Assembly (NCBI RefSeq): GCF_025147765.1
Contig: NZ_CP102265.1
Location: 2,951,001-3,015,000, forward strand
Direction: 5' to 3'
DNA from: Blautia obeum ATCC 29174
GTDB taxonomy: Bacteria > Bacillota > Clostridia > Lachnospirales > Lachnospiraceae
Length of the DNA stretch: 64,000 nucleotides
In this document: positions 8,916 to 17,438 of the stretch, one piece after another
How positions within the stretch are numbered: position 1 is the stretch's first letter
How the letters are laid out: every line of letters starts with the position of its first letter
The notes under the pieces: generated by a model
Databases searched by the model: none
What the model saw: only the letters and a program-made list of their open reading frames with translations
Told to the model about the DNA's origin: nothing
Made by a program: the position numbers and the translations under genes

Positions 8916-9803
8916 TCAGATTCCAAGTTTTTCTTTCATGTAGTCTACCGGAGTATCTTTTCCAGTGTAAAGTTTGATTGCAATCAGAGCCTGGAACAGC
9001 ATCATGCTCATACCATTGTAAACTCTTTCACATCCTGCTTCTTTGGCCTGCTTCATCATAACTGTTTCGCGTGGTGCATAAACTGTATCTGTTACGATCA
9101 GGTCTTTCTTGAAGAAAGAAGGATCCGGGATATTGGAAAGGTCTTCGAGTGGATGCATTCCTACACCTGTTGCATCACAGAACAGGTCTGCTGCATGCAT
9201 TTTTTCTTTGAGGAGATCATGATCTGCAAGATCGTTCATTGTAGCTTTGCAGTTTGTGTTCTTGTTGATCAGGTCAACGATTTCTTCTCCACGGCTATAG
9301 AATTTATCTTTGATGTTGAAGATTTCAATCTCAGCGATTCCGTCAAGAGCTCCGCGTACTGCGATTGCTGTTGCAGCTCCGCCGGTTCCGATCAGGACCA
9401 TCTTCATTCCTTTAAAATCAATGCCTTCTTCTTTGAGTCCCTGCCAGTATCCCATACCGTCAGTGTTGTAGCCTTTGAGTTTTCCTGTAACCTGTCCGTT
9501 TTCATCACGCATGTTTACAACTGTGTTGATGGCACCGCATAATTTGGCAGCTTCATCAACTTCGTCCAGATATTTGTGAACAACTGTTTTGTTCGGCATG
9601 GAGATGTTGGAACCAAGCATTTTAAGCGCACGGATACTCTGAACAGCATCTTTCAGGGAATCATTATCTACTTCAAATGCAAGCTGAATAACATCATCGC
9701 CGTTTTTGTCATATGCGAGGTTGTGAGTTGTCGGTGACTGTGTGTGACGGATCGGGTAAGCCATTAATCCTACTAATTCTGTATGTCCTGTAATGTTTGG
9801 CAT
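8916..9803 (-). CDS. Shikimate/quinate dehydrogenase, YdiB-like (second copy)
   Basis: 295 residues; ATG at 9803 after AGAGG. It is related to the copy at 5483-6349 and keeps catalytic K72 (ISMPNK) and D115 (YNTDG). D166 in FNIKDKFY again suggests NAD rather than NADP. YPIRHTQSP resembles the YdiB substrate loop TPIRHSLSP, but Thr replaces the first Ser that contacts the substrate, so its substrate may differ from that of the first copy. It is downstream of, and probably cotranscribed with, the flavin reductase at 9883-11904. Inference: catabolic oxidation or reduction of quinate, shikimate or a dihydro derivative. Confidence 0.88.
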   Translation of the reverse strand: MPNITGHTELVGLMAYPIRHTQSPTTHNLAYDKNGDDVIQLAFEVDNDSLKDAVQSIRALKMLGSNISMPNKTVVHKYLDEVDEAAKLCGAINTVVNMRDENGQVTGKLKGYNTDGMGYWQGLKEEGIDFKGMKMVLIGTGGAATAIAVRGALDGIAEIEIFNIKDKFYSRGEEIVDLINKNTNCKATMNDLADHDLLKEKMHAADLFCDATGVGMHPLEDLSNIPDPSFFKKDLIVTDTVYAPRETVMMKQAKEAGCERVYNGMSMMLFQALIAIKLYTGKDTPVDYMKEKLGI

Positions 9804-9882
9804 GATTTTTTCCTCTTTTCTTTTAATGAAATTATATATATTCTGATACCAACGACTTGGATCTTTGCTCCCTTAGTATCAT

Positions 9883-11904
9883 TTATTCAAGTGGCTCTAA
9901 GTGCAGATAACCCTGAGATTCAAGCACGTTCAGGATCGCACGACCTTCCATGGTACCTTCCATAATACGGCGGGCACGTACAGAATCACCAATTGTATAT
10001 ACATAAGTTTCTGTATCTTTAAATGCCTCTTCAAGTCCCGGAAGTACCGGATTGTTAGAACGCATTCCAAGGCAGTTGAAGCCAAGATCGAATTCCATAT
10101 CCTTGATCTGACCATCCGGAAGTTTTACTGTGAATGCATTTTCTTTTACTTCCTGAAGTGCTGTGTTTACATATTCCTTAACACCATACTTATCGTGTGT
10201 CTCACGCATGGAACATTTGGTGATCGGATCTGCAAGCATACCGATCTGAGGAAGCATATCGATGATCGTACACTCTGCTCCGCGAGGTGCAAAATATTCA
10301 ATCACGTCAAGTCCGACAGATCCACCGCCGACTACAACGACTTTTTTGCCCTGACAGGCTTCATCCGGGTATTTTCCTGCATTCAGGTTGTTGATCATAT
10401 CAAAGATCGTAGCCACATTTCCGGCTTCGATGTTTTCTTTAAGGCCTTTGATCGGAGGTACAAGCGGTACGGAACCCGTTGCATTTACAACGATGTCCGG
10501 TTTGAATTGTTTTACTTTCTCAACAGTTGCTTCTGTATTCAGGAAAACATAAAGATTTTTCAGTCTGGCTGCACGAGCTTCCAGATATTTCGGGAAATCT
10601 TTCATACGAGTCTTGCTCGGAAGATCAGAAATAAATGTAGAAAGACCGCCAAGGTGATCTTTTTTCTCCAGAACAAAAACATTACATCCAACTTCAGCAG
10701 CTGTACATGCTGCTTCCAGTCCGGCTGTTCCGCCACCTACTACTACAACATTGCAGTTTTTGTTGACTTTGAGTGCTTTATAAATATCGCCTTCCGGTAC
10801 AGCCGGGTTGACGGTACAACGGATCGGACGGTTTACGCCGATACGGTTTCCTGCACATCCAACATTACATGAAATACATTTACGAAGAATATCTTCTTCT
10901 CCGTTCTCGACTTTCTTAACCCAATTCGGCTCTGCGATCAGACCACGTCCCATTCCGACGATGTCCACATCCCCACTTTCGAGAACTTTCTCAACGATCT
11001 TCGGATCACGATAGTTACCAGCATTGATGACCGGTTTCTTAAATTTGTCTTTTACGGCTCTTGCCATATAGGATCTCCAGCCATCCGGAAGGAAGTTGGA
11101 GTCGATCTGGTACTGAAGAGACGGATTCAGTCCACAGGAAACATCATACATATCTACGAACTCATCCAGATATTCCAGATATTCCAGTGTATCTTCCAGA
11201 GTGTTTCCACCCGGTACTCTTTCTTCAGCAGAGATACGAACGATGATCGGGAACCATGGTCCTACATTTTTACGGACCTCTTCGAGTACCATACGTGGGA
11301 AACGAAGACGGTTTTCTACAGAACCTCCGAACTCGTCTGTTCTCTTATTATAATAAGGAGAGATAAACTGGCTCATCAGATAAGAATGTCCGCAGTGGAT
11401 CTCGATTGCATCAAATCCAATTGCCTGGACACGCTTTGCAGCCTCTCCATATTTTTTAACAGTTGTAAGGATTTCTTCTTTTGTCATCGGACGCGGAACT
11501 TCTCCGCCGACCTTTGTCGGGATGTTTGAAGAAGAAACGGTTTCCATTCCGGTTCTTGCGGAAGAAGCAGATGCTCCGGCATGGTTTACCTGAATTGCTA
11601 CAGTCGCACCATTTTTATGAAGGTTTTCTACGAGCTGATAATAACGTGGCATAAAACTGTCATGGTCGATACGGATCTGACTTGTACCATTAGAGCCTGC
11701 CGGATACTCGATGTTGGCATTCTCCAGAATGATAAGACCTGTGCCGCCTTTTGCACGAAGTGAGTAGTAATTCATATGACGGTTACTCATCTCACCGCTT
11801 GTTTCACCGTAGTTGGTTCCCATCGGAGTCATTGCAATACGGTTTTTAATAGTCGTTCTTTTAATCGTAATTGGTTCAAAAATCTTTGGGTAATCACTCT
11901 TCAT
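9883..11904 (-). CDS. NADH:flavin oxidoreductase with [4Fe-4S] (dienoyl-CoA reductase/2-enoate reductase type)
   Basis: 673 residues. Domains in order: an Old Yellow Enzyme FMN barrel (1-360) with EIHCGHSYLMSQFISP and NKRTDEFGGSVENR; a cluster motif C-x2-C-x3-C followed by a fourth cysteine in IRC; an FAD fold (GGGTAGLEAA); and an NAD fold (GGGSVGLDV). The family reduces activated C=C bonds with NADH through FAD, the cluster and FMN. The start follows AGGAG. Neighbours are a LysR gene upstream, a YdiB-like dehydrogenase downstream and divergent AroD. Inference: the substrate is an enone or enoate from the hydroaromatic pathway, for example 3-dehydroshikimate, rather than a fatty acyl-CoA. The usual HxxHGY motif reads HCGHSY, a small active-site change. 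Confidence 0.92.
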   Translation of the reverse strand: MKSDYPKIFEPITIKRTTIKNRIAMTPMGTNYGETSGEMSNRHMNYYSLRAKGGTGLIILENANIEYPAGSNGTSQIRIDHDSFMPRYYQLVENLHKNGATVAIQVNHAGASASSARTGMETVSSSNIPTKVGGEVPRPMTKEEILTTVKKYGEAAKRVQAIGFDAIEIHCGHSYLMSQFISPYYNKRTDEFGGSVENRLRFPRMVLEEVRKNVGPWFPIIVRISAEERVPGGNTLEDTLEYLEYLDEFVDMYDVSCGLNPSLQYQIDSNFLPDGWRSYMARAVKDKFKKPVINAGNYRDPKIVEKVLESGDVDIVGMGRGLIAEPNWVKKVENGEEDILRKCISCNVGCAGNRIGVNRPIRCTVNPAVPEGDIYKALKVNKNCNVVVVGGGTAGLEAACTAAEVGCNVFVLEKKDHLGGLSTFISDLPSKTRMKDFPKYLEARAARLKNLYVFLNTEATVEKVKQFKPDIVVNATGSVPLVPPIKGLKENIEAGNVATIFDMINNLNAGKYPDEACQGKKVVVVGGGSVGLDVIEYFAPRGAECTIIDMLPQIGMLADPITKCSMRETHDKYGVKEYVNTALQEVKENAFTVKLPDGQIKDMEFDLGFNCLGMRSNNPVLPGLEEAFKDTETYVYTIGDSVRARRIMEGTMEGRAILNVLESQGYLHLEPLE

Positions 11905-11998
11905 GAAATAATCTCCTATTCATTCATAAATAATAAAATATGATATTCACATGAGTGGCAATCCTTTGTTTGTGACACAATTATCATAACTCTTTGTA

Positions 11999-12937
11999 TT
12001 AAAAATTAACAATATCTTTCAGATAAACTTTTGATACGTTTTCGGTATCATTCGCATCTTCTGCCTGCTGCTCCTTCATATAATTGATAAAACGCTCTAC
12101 AGCCGGCAGACGATAACGGTCTTTCATCCAGAACATAAACACCTGACGATAAATCTGCAAACCCTTTAATTTGTGGATATTGATACCATCTGCATCCAAA
12201 AGAATATCTGTCTGTGGCATCAGGGCAATTCCGAAGTTCTCTCTTACCAAAGACACGATAGAATATTCATCCGGACATTCTACGATCGTATTTGGTTCGA
12301 TCTGGTATTTTCTGTATAAATATTTTGCGTACGTTCCCATCCAGGATTCTTTCTCATAACCAATCACGGGATAATGATTCATCTCTGAAAGTGGCACTTC
12401 CCGGATTCCGGCAAGCGGATGCTTCTTTGGTGTAATGATCACCAGCTCCTGTGCACTGAGTGGAAAAAATTCCATATCCTCTTTTTTCAGATAACCACCA
12501 AATCCGATATCCAGTTCTCCGGTACGCACCTTCGCAGCGATTGCCGGTGTATGATTCTGCCAGAAATTAAAGACCACATTCTTATTCTCTTCTTTATTCA
12601 GGAATTCTCTCACTTTATGCGGAATATAATGGCCCGCAAGCGGAAAAATATAACCGATATCAATTTTGCCGCCATCCGCAGAAAGCTCCTGCATTTTACC
12701 CACTGCCACATCGCAGTCTGCTGCGATCCGGTCTGCATGCTCCAGAAAAAGCTGTCCTGCCTTGGTCAGTGTCACTCCCCTGCCTTTTTTTTCAAATAAA
12801 GCTACCCCAAGTTCGCTTTCCAGTACTGCCATCGAGCGGCTCAGGGACGGCTGTGAGATATACAGTTCTTCTGCTGCCTGATGATAATTTTCCAGTCTTG
12901 CTACTTTCTGAAAATACAGAATCTGATTTAGTGTCAT
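11999..12937 (-). CDS. LysR-family transcriptional regulator of the hydroaromatic module
   Basis: 312 residues. The N-terminal winged helix-turn-helix (about 17-40, NYHQAAEELYISQPSLSR) is followed by a two-lobe effector domain from about residue 90. The start has AGGAGG upstream. It is divergent from the MFS gene and 94 bases upstream of the flavin reductase on its own strand, the classic position for a LysR activator that senses the pathway substrate. The 358-base gap to the MFS start carries a 19-base palindrome that could be its operator. The C-terminal tail (about 25 residues, acidic then basic) is longer than average. Confidence 0.93.
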   Translation of the reverse strand: MTLNQILYFQKVARLENYHQAAEELYISQPSLSRSMAVLESELGVALFEKKGRGVTLTKAGQLFLEHADRIAADCDVAVGKMQELSADGGKIDIGYIFPLAGHYIPHKVREFLNKEENKNVVFNFWQNHTPAIAAKVRTGELDIGFGGYLKKEDMEFFPLSAQELVIITPKKHPLAGIREVPLSEMNHYPVIGYEKESWMGTYAKYLYRKYQIEPNTIVECPDEYSIVSLVRENFGIALMPQTDILLDADGINIHKLKGLQIYRQVFMFWMKDRYRLPAVERFINYMKEQQAEDANDTENVSKVYLKDIVNF

Positions 12938-13062
12938 TACCTTCTCCTCCTGTATAATATACCTCTTATTCTACAGAATTACCCGTTACTGTTTGTACCA
13001 TCTACAGCAACCTGATCTTTCCTATTTTCCTTCCTTATATAAATAGCTAAAATTTATCAGTT

Positions 13063-13142
13063 ATTATACCATATTAATGCATTCAATGCATTAGTTTTCC
13101 ACTTTAAAAGCATTAGACTACATGCATTGTTCCTGTTACAAT
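13063..13142. promoter_or_regulatory. LysR-MFS divergent control region with 19-base palindrome
   Basis: A perfect palindrome, TAATGCATT-C-AATGCATTA, spans 13075-13093. Further copies of the ATGCATT or GCATTA half-site occur near 13110 and 13123. On the minus strand the palindrome ends seven bases before a TATAAT (13063-13068), so it covers the -35 region of lysR. On the plus strand TTAGAC (13113-13118) and TACAAT (13137-13142), 18 apart, could serve the MFS gene. Activation by the LysR protein fits the weak -35 boxes. Confidence 0.55.
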
Positions 13143-13226
13143 ACAATCAAATGTTATTTTTTTAACACAATGTAACCCGGCATTTCTGATGTTTGTGACA
13201 GAACAAAAAGAAAACCGAAGAAAACT

Positions 13227-13261
13227 ACTGTTCACTCCGTTCACAGTTACCCGTGAACAGT
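13227..13261 (+). repeat. Palindrome with two mutually exclusive hairpins in the MFS leader
   Basis: ACTGTTCAC (13227-13235) pairs with GTGAACAGT (13253-13261). The same left arm can instead pair ACTGT with ACAGT at 13243-13247. The core CTCCGTTCACAG (13235-13246) recurs exactly at 36601-36612 in the nrdD leader. It lies 35 bases before the MFS start. Confidence 0.6.
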
Positions 13262-13295
13262 AACAGCACAATTACTTTAGGAAAAGGAGAATAAC

Positions 13296-14510
13296 ATGAA
13301 CAAAAAATACCTGCCAAGTGCATTGATTTTGTACTTAAACTACTTCATCCACGGTGTTGGATGCTCTATTCTGGGACAGGCTGTTATCAAAGACGCTCTC
13401 GCTACCGCATGGGGCGTTGAGGCAATGGCGATCACAGCGATCTCTGCTGCTCTTGGACTTGGACGACTGATTGCCCTTCCATTTGCCGGTCCTCTTTCAG
13501 ACAAACTTGGACGTCGCATTTCCACAGCGATCGGCAGTGCTTCTTATGCAATCTACCTGATCGGTCTTGCTCTTGCATTTAATGCAGGCACAAGCGGCGG
13601 TTACACAATTGCTTATGTATGTGCGATCATCGGCGGTATCGCAAACTCATTCCTTGACACTGGTATCTATCCGGCAGTTGCCGAGATCATCTACAAAGCT
13701 CCTGGCGTTGCAACCATGGGAATTAAATTCTTCATCGCGATCGCCCAGATGCTGCTTCCATTCGTACTCGGTGCAACCGTAGCTACAACAGCTGCAGGAC
13801 TTACTTCCTACAACCATCTGTTCTTCGGATGTGGAATCATCTACCTCGTACTCTTCGTACTGGTATTCCTGTTCCCACTTCCAGATGCAGACCAGAAAGC
13901 AGCTGGTAAGAAAGAAGGACTTATCGACAGCCTGAAACACACACACTTCTCCTTCGAATCTATCGCAATGATCCTGATCGGATTCACATGTACAGGTACT
14001 TTCCAGCTGTGGCTGAACTGTGCACAGAACTTTGCAAAAGAAAATGTAGGCTGGACTGACCCGTCTATCATGCAGACTTATTATTCCGCAGGAACACTGA
14101 TCGCACTTGTTGTGACAGCACTCCTCACAAGAAAGATCAAAGATGTTCGTTTTATTGTAATCTATCCGGTTATCTGTCTGGCAACACTGATCGTTGTTCT
14201 GACAGGCCAGAACCAGACACTGATGATCGCCGGTGCATTCATCATCGGTTGGGCAGGTGCAGGTGGACTGCTCCAGATTGCTACCTCTGTATGCAACATG
14301 CTCTTCCCTAAGATCAAAGGTACGGTAACTGCTCTGGTTATGATCGCATCCTCTCTGTGTAACTACACGATCCTGACAGCAGCATCCAAAATGCAGCCAT
14401 CTCAGGTTATGATCATGAACATCGTACTTACAGCAGTTGGTGTTGTACTTGGTCTGTTTGTAAACATCCGTTACAAAAAAATGGTTGAACTCGCAGAAGC
14501 TGAGAACTAA
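13296..14510 (+). CDS. MFS transporter, probable hydroaromatic acid carrier
   Basis: 404 residues, about 12 membrane segments. The loop between helices 2 and 3 has GPLSDKLGRR, the MFS signature G-x3-D-x-x-G-R-R. The start follows AAGGAG. It is the first gene of the plus-strand arm and is followed by aroD after 106 bases, which suggests that it imports quinate, shikimate or 3-dehydroshikimate; the substrate is inferred from context only. The reading frame is intact and of normal length. Confidence 0.88.
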   Translation: MNKKYLPSALILYLNYFIHGVGCSILGQAVIKDALATAWGVEAMAITAISAALGLGRLIALPFAGPLSDKLGRRISTAIGSASYAIYLIGLALAFNAGTSGGYTIAYVCAIIGGIANSFLDTGIYPAVAEIIYKAPGVATMGIKFFIAIAQMLLPFVLGATVATTAAGLTSYNHLFFGCGIIYLVLFVLVFLFPLPDADQKAAGKKEGLIDSLKHTHFSFESIAMILIGFTCTGTFQLWLNCAQNFAKENVGWTDPSIMQTYYSAGTLIALVVTALLTRKIKDVRFIVIYPVICLATLIVVLTGQNQTLMIAGAFIIGWAGAGGLLQIATSVCNMLFPKIKGTVTALVMIASSLCNYTILTAASKMQPSQVMIMNIVLTAVGVVLGLFVNIRYKKMVELAEAEN

Positions 14511-14529
14511 AATGAGAACCAGGGGCGAA

Positions 14530-14574
14530 AAGTCCAATAGCTGTTCGTGCTTGCACGATAAGGCATCTGGACTT
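14530..14574 (+). promoter_or_regulatory. Structured intercistronic RNA between MFS and aroD
   Basis: AAGTCCA (14530-14536) pairs with TGGACTT (14568-14574). Inside it a second perfect hairpin, TCGTGC-TT-GCACGA, occupies 14545-14558. No T-run follows. It is flanked by GAACC and GGAACCC. It could be a processing or stability element; I do not recognise a riboswitch class. Confidence 0.5.
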
Positions 14575-14616
14575 GGAACCCGTCGTAATCATTATATAAT
14601 AGAAAGGAAACTCATC

Positions 14617-15378
14617 ATGAATACAGTTAAAATCCGTGATATCGAAATCGGTGCAGGTGCACCGAAAATCATCGTTCCGATCGTTGGTATTACAAAAGAA
14701 GATATCATTGAAGAAGCCAAAACTTTTGATTCTATCCCAGTTGATGTTGTTGAGTGGCGTGCAGACTGGTTTGAAGGTGTTTTTGATTTTGCAAAGGTTG
14801 AAGATGTATTGAAAGACCTTCGTACAGTTCTTGGTAACATCCCACTTCTCATGACTTTCCGTACTTCTAAAGAGGGCGGCGAGAAAGCAATCGAGCCGGA
14901 TGCTTATGCAGAGCTCAACATCAAAGCAGCTCAGACCGGATATGTAGATCTGGTTGACGTAGAGATCTTCACAGGTGATGAGATCGTTAAAAAGATCATC
15001 GACGGAGCTCATGCAGCAGGTGTTAAGGTTATCGCTTCCAACCATGACTTCTTCAAAACTCCTGCAAAGACCGATATCATCTATCGTCTCCGCAAGATGC
15101 AGGATATGAATGCAGATATTCCAAAGATTGCCGTTATGCCACAGAACAAAAAGGATGTTCTGACTCTTCTGGCTGCAACAGAGGAAATGACAACAAATTA
15201 TGCTGACAGGCCGATCATCACCATGTCTATGGCAGGTACCGGCGTCATCAGCCGTCTCTGCGGTGAAGTATTTGGTTCTTCCATGACATTCGGTGCCGCT
15301 AAGAAAGCATCTGCACCGGGACAGATGGGAGTAAATGATCTGAATACAGTCCTTGGACTTCTTCACAATGCAATGTAA
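14617..15378 (+). CDS. aroD: 3-dehydroquinate dehydratase, type I
   Basis: 253 residues. It forms a Schiff base with 3-dehydroquinate and removes water to give 3-dehydroshikimate; type I enzymes also work reversibly in quinate catabolism. Seen: EWRAD with E46, E86 in TFRTSKEGG, H143 in SNHDFFKTP and Schiff-base K170 in PKIAVMPQ, at the same numbers as in the Salmonella enzyme. The ATG at 14617 follows AAAGGAAA; the longer frame upstream is the structured leader. It lies in the MFS-aroD-TRAP array, so a catabolic role is as likely as a biosynthetic one. Confidence 0.95.
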   Translation: MNTVKIRDIEIGAGAPKIIVPIVGITKEDIIEEAKTFDSIPVDVVEWRADWFEGVFDFAKVEDVLKDLRTVLGNIPLLMTFRTSKEGGEKAIEPDAYAELNIKAAQTGYVDLVDVEIFTGDEIVKKIIDGAHAAGVKVIASNHDFFKTPAKTDIIYRLRKMQDMNADIPKIAVMPQNKKDVLTLLAATEEMTTNYADRPIITMSMAGTGVISRLCGEVFGSSMTFGAAKKASAPGQMGVNDLNTVLGLLHNAM

Positions 15379-15400
15379 CATATAATATATTTACTTCTTG

Positions 15401-15445
15401 AAAACACCGGTATTTTTATTTAAAATAGAAATATCGGTGTTTTTA
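15401..15445. terminator. Terminator after aroD
   Basis: AAAACACCGGTATTT pairs with AAATATCGGTGTTTT. The A-run before and T-run after suit both directions. The TRAP genes downstream are then likely read from another start or by readthrough. Confidence 0.8.
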
Positions 15446-15511
15446 TAACTGCAAAGCGTTGAACTGTTACAGTTACATTACCATCTATACTTATTTTAAG
15501 GGAGGTCCTTC

Positions 15512-16138
15512 ATGAAAAAAATACTTCACTGGCTGGACGAGAATCTCGAAGAATTTATCCTGGTCATCTTCCTGATTGCCATGACACTGATCATGGGAAT
15601 TCAGGTATTCTGCAGATATGTTCTTGGAATGTCCCTGTCCTGGTCCGAAGAACTTACCAGATATCTCTTCATCTGGTGTGGATTCTTGAGTGTAAGCTAC
15701 TGCAGCAAAAAATGCCTTTCTATTAAGATCGAGCAATTTGTCGCAATTTTTCCACGCCGCGGAAAAGCAATCTTCAAAGTAGTGAATCACACCTTCGAGC
15801 TAATCTTTTTTATTTACATGATTCCGTTTGCTTATTCTTATATGATGTCTTCTGTTCACAGCGGACAGCTTTCACCGGCATGCGGCATTCCGATGTACTA
15901 TGTACAGGCCGCACCTCTGGTTTCTTTTGTACTGGTCACATTCCGTGTCCTGCAGCGCTGGATCATTGAGTTCCGTGTTGCAAGAGGTGAAAATGTATTT
16001 GACCCGGCACATCCGGAACGCAATACCCCAGAATCCTTTATCCAGGCAAATGCAGAATCCCATAACGAATCTGCTCTGGAATCAGGAATCGATAACCGCA
16101 TCAACACGATCAAAAATTCAAATGAGGAGGAACACTAA
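15512..16138 (+). CDS. dctQ: TRAP transporter, small membrane subunit (DctQ type)
   Basis: 208 residues with four membrane helices. The conserved region has GIQVFCRYVLGMSLSWSEEL, then YLFIWCGFLSVSY, the DctQ signature. The subunit pairs with DctM to import carboxylates by an ion gradient. The start follows GGGAGG. The tail (about 165-208) is hydrophilic and longer than usual. The stop codon is immediately followed by the dctM start. The position after aroD suggests a role in hydroaromatic acid uptake, not proven by sequence. Confidence 0.92.
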   Translation: MKKILHWLDENLEEFILVIFLIAMTLIMGIQVFCRYVLGMSLSWSEELTRYLFIWCGFLSVSYCSKKCLSIKIEQFVAIFPRRGKAIFKVVNHTFELIFFIYMIPFAYSYMMSSVHSGQLSPACGIPMYYVQAAPLVSFVLVTFRVLQRWIIEFRVARGENVFDPAHPERNTPESFIQANAESHNESALESGIDNRINTIKNSNEEEH

Positions 16139-17428
16139 ATGCCAGTTGTAGTTTTATTTATTATCTTTGTTGTCTTACTGGTCATCGCAGTTCCGGTATC
16201 CATCACCCTTGGAATCACATCTGTTCTTCCGTCTGTGTTTGATCCGTCCTTTACTGTTGGTGCCAAATATCTGATTCGTGCCATGTTTGGCGGTCTGGAC
16301 TCCTTCCCGCTCCTGGCAGTTCCAATGTTTGTCCTTTCCGGTATCATCATGGCCAAGGGCGGTATTTCCAAAAAGCTGTTTGATGTTTTTGCCTATTTTC
16401 TTGGCAAATTCACTGCTGGTATGCCATGTGCCGTAATCGTCACCTGCCTTTTTTACGGTGCGATCTCCGGTTCTGCTCCGGCAACGGTTGCTGCTGTTGG
16501 AAGTATGACGATTCCAATCTTGTCCAATCTTGGTTATGATCTGACATTTTCTACTGCAATCGTTGCAGTGGCTGGTGGACTCGGTGTTATCATTCCGCCT
16601 AGTATTCCATTCATCATGTACGGCATGGCCTCCGGTGCGTCTGTCAGCGATCTGTTCCTTGCCGGAATTATCCCAGGACTCATGATCGGAGCCCTGCTCA
16701 TGCTCTATGCGATCTATCACTGCAAACGCTACGGTGAAGACAAAGAAAAAATCCATGCAGAGGTACAGATGCTTCATGACAAAGGGCTTCTGAAAGTGCT
16801 CAAAGAAAGCTTCTTTGCACTGTTAAGCCCGGTCATCATTCTCGGATGTATCTACACAGGTGTTGCTTCTCCGACAGAAGCTGCTGTTATCTCCGTATTT
16901 TATGCCCTGATCATCAGTCTGTTCGTATACAAGAGCATTAAGCTCCGTGATATCTGGCCGATCCTTGTAGAAGCGATCCGTACTTTTACACCAATCCTGT
17001 TCATCCTGGCAGCCTCTACTGCCTTCTCCAGAGTACTGACTCTGATGCAGGTACCGCAGACCGTCAGCGAATTTATCCTGAACAATTTCCACAGTCCGGT
17101 TGCAATCCTGCTGATCATTAATCTCTTCCTACTGATCGTAGGAATGGTCATGGATACCACACCGGCAATCCTGATTCTGACACCGATCCTGCTTCCGATC
17201 GTGCAGGCTATCGGTATGAATCCAATCCAATTTGGTGTAATCATGGTTGTCAACCTTGCCATCGGATTTGTAACTCCACCAATCGGAGTCAATCTGTTCG
17301 TTGCAAGTTCACTGACAGATGTGCCGGTTATGCAGATTGCAAAAAAAGCCCTGCCAATGATCGCATTTTTCCTGGCAGCGCTACTCCTGATCACTTTCAT
17401 ACCGGCAATCTCTATCGGAATCTTATAG
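16139..17428 (+). CDS. dctM: TRAP transporter, large permease subunit (DctM type)
   Basis: 429 residues, about 12 helices. Recognisable stretches are FPLLAVPMFVLSGIIMAKGG, GAISGSAPATVAAVG and GVIIPPSIPFIMYG, the DctM signatures. It carries the solute across the membrane, driven by a cation gradient. GAGGAGG precedes the start and overlaps the end of dctQ. The binding protein gene follows after ten bases, so the three genes form one operon. Confidence 0.95.
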   Translation: MPVVVLFIIFVVLLVIAVPVSITLGITSVLPSVFDPSFTVGAKYLIRAMFGGLDSFPLLAVPMFVLSGIIMAKGGISKKLFDVFAYFLGKFTAGMPCAVIVTCLFYGAISGSAPATVAAVGSMTIPILSNLGYDLTFSTAIVAVAGGLGVIIPPSIPFIMYGMASGASVSDLFLAGIIPGLMIGALLMLYAIYHCKRYGEDKEKIHAEVQMLHDKGLLKVLKESFFALLSPVIILGCIYTGVASPTEAAVISVFYALIISLFVYKSIKLRDIWPILVEAIRTFTPILFILAASTAFSRVLTLMQVPQTVSEFILNNFHSPVAILLIINLFLLIVGMVMDTTPAILILTPILLPIVQAIGMNPIQFGVIMVVNLAIGFVTPPIGVNLFVASSLTDVPVMQIAKKALPMIAFFLAALLLITFIPAISIGIL

Positions 17429-17438
17429 GAGGAAAGAC

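Noticed and set aside
14574..14600. Internal promoter TTGGAA-16-TATAAT before aroD
   Set aside because: The start of transcription would fall on the ribosome binding site at 14601-14607, leaving no leader.
14517..15380. Long antisense frames over aroD, nrdD, glmM and other genes
   Set aside because: They are rich in Cys, His and Ser, lack ribosome binding sites and mirror well-supported genes on the other strand.
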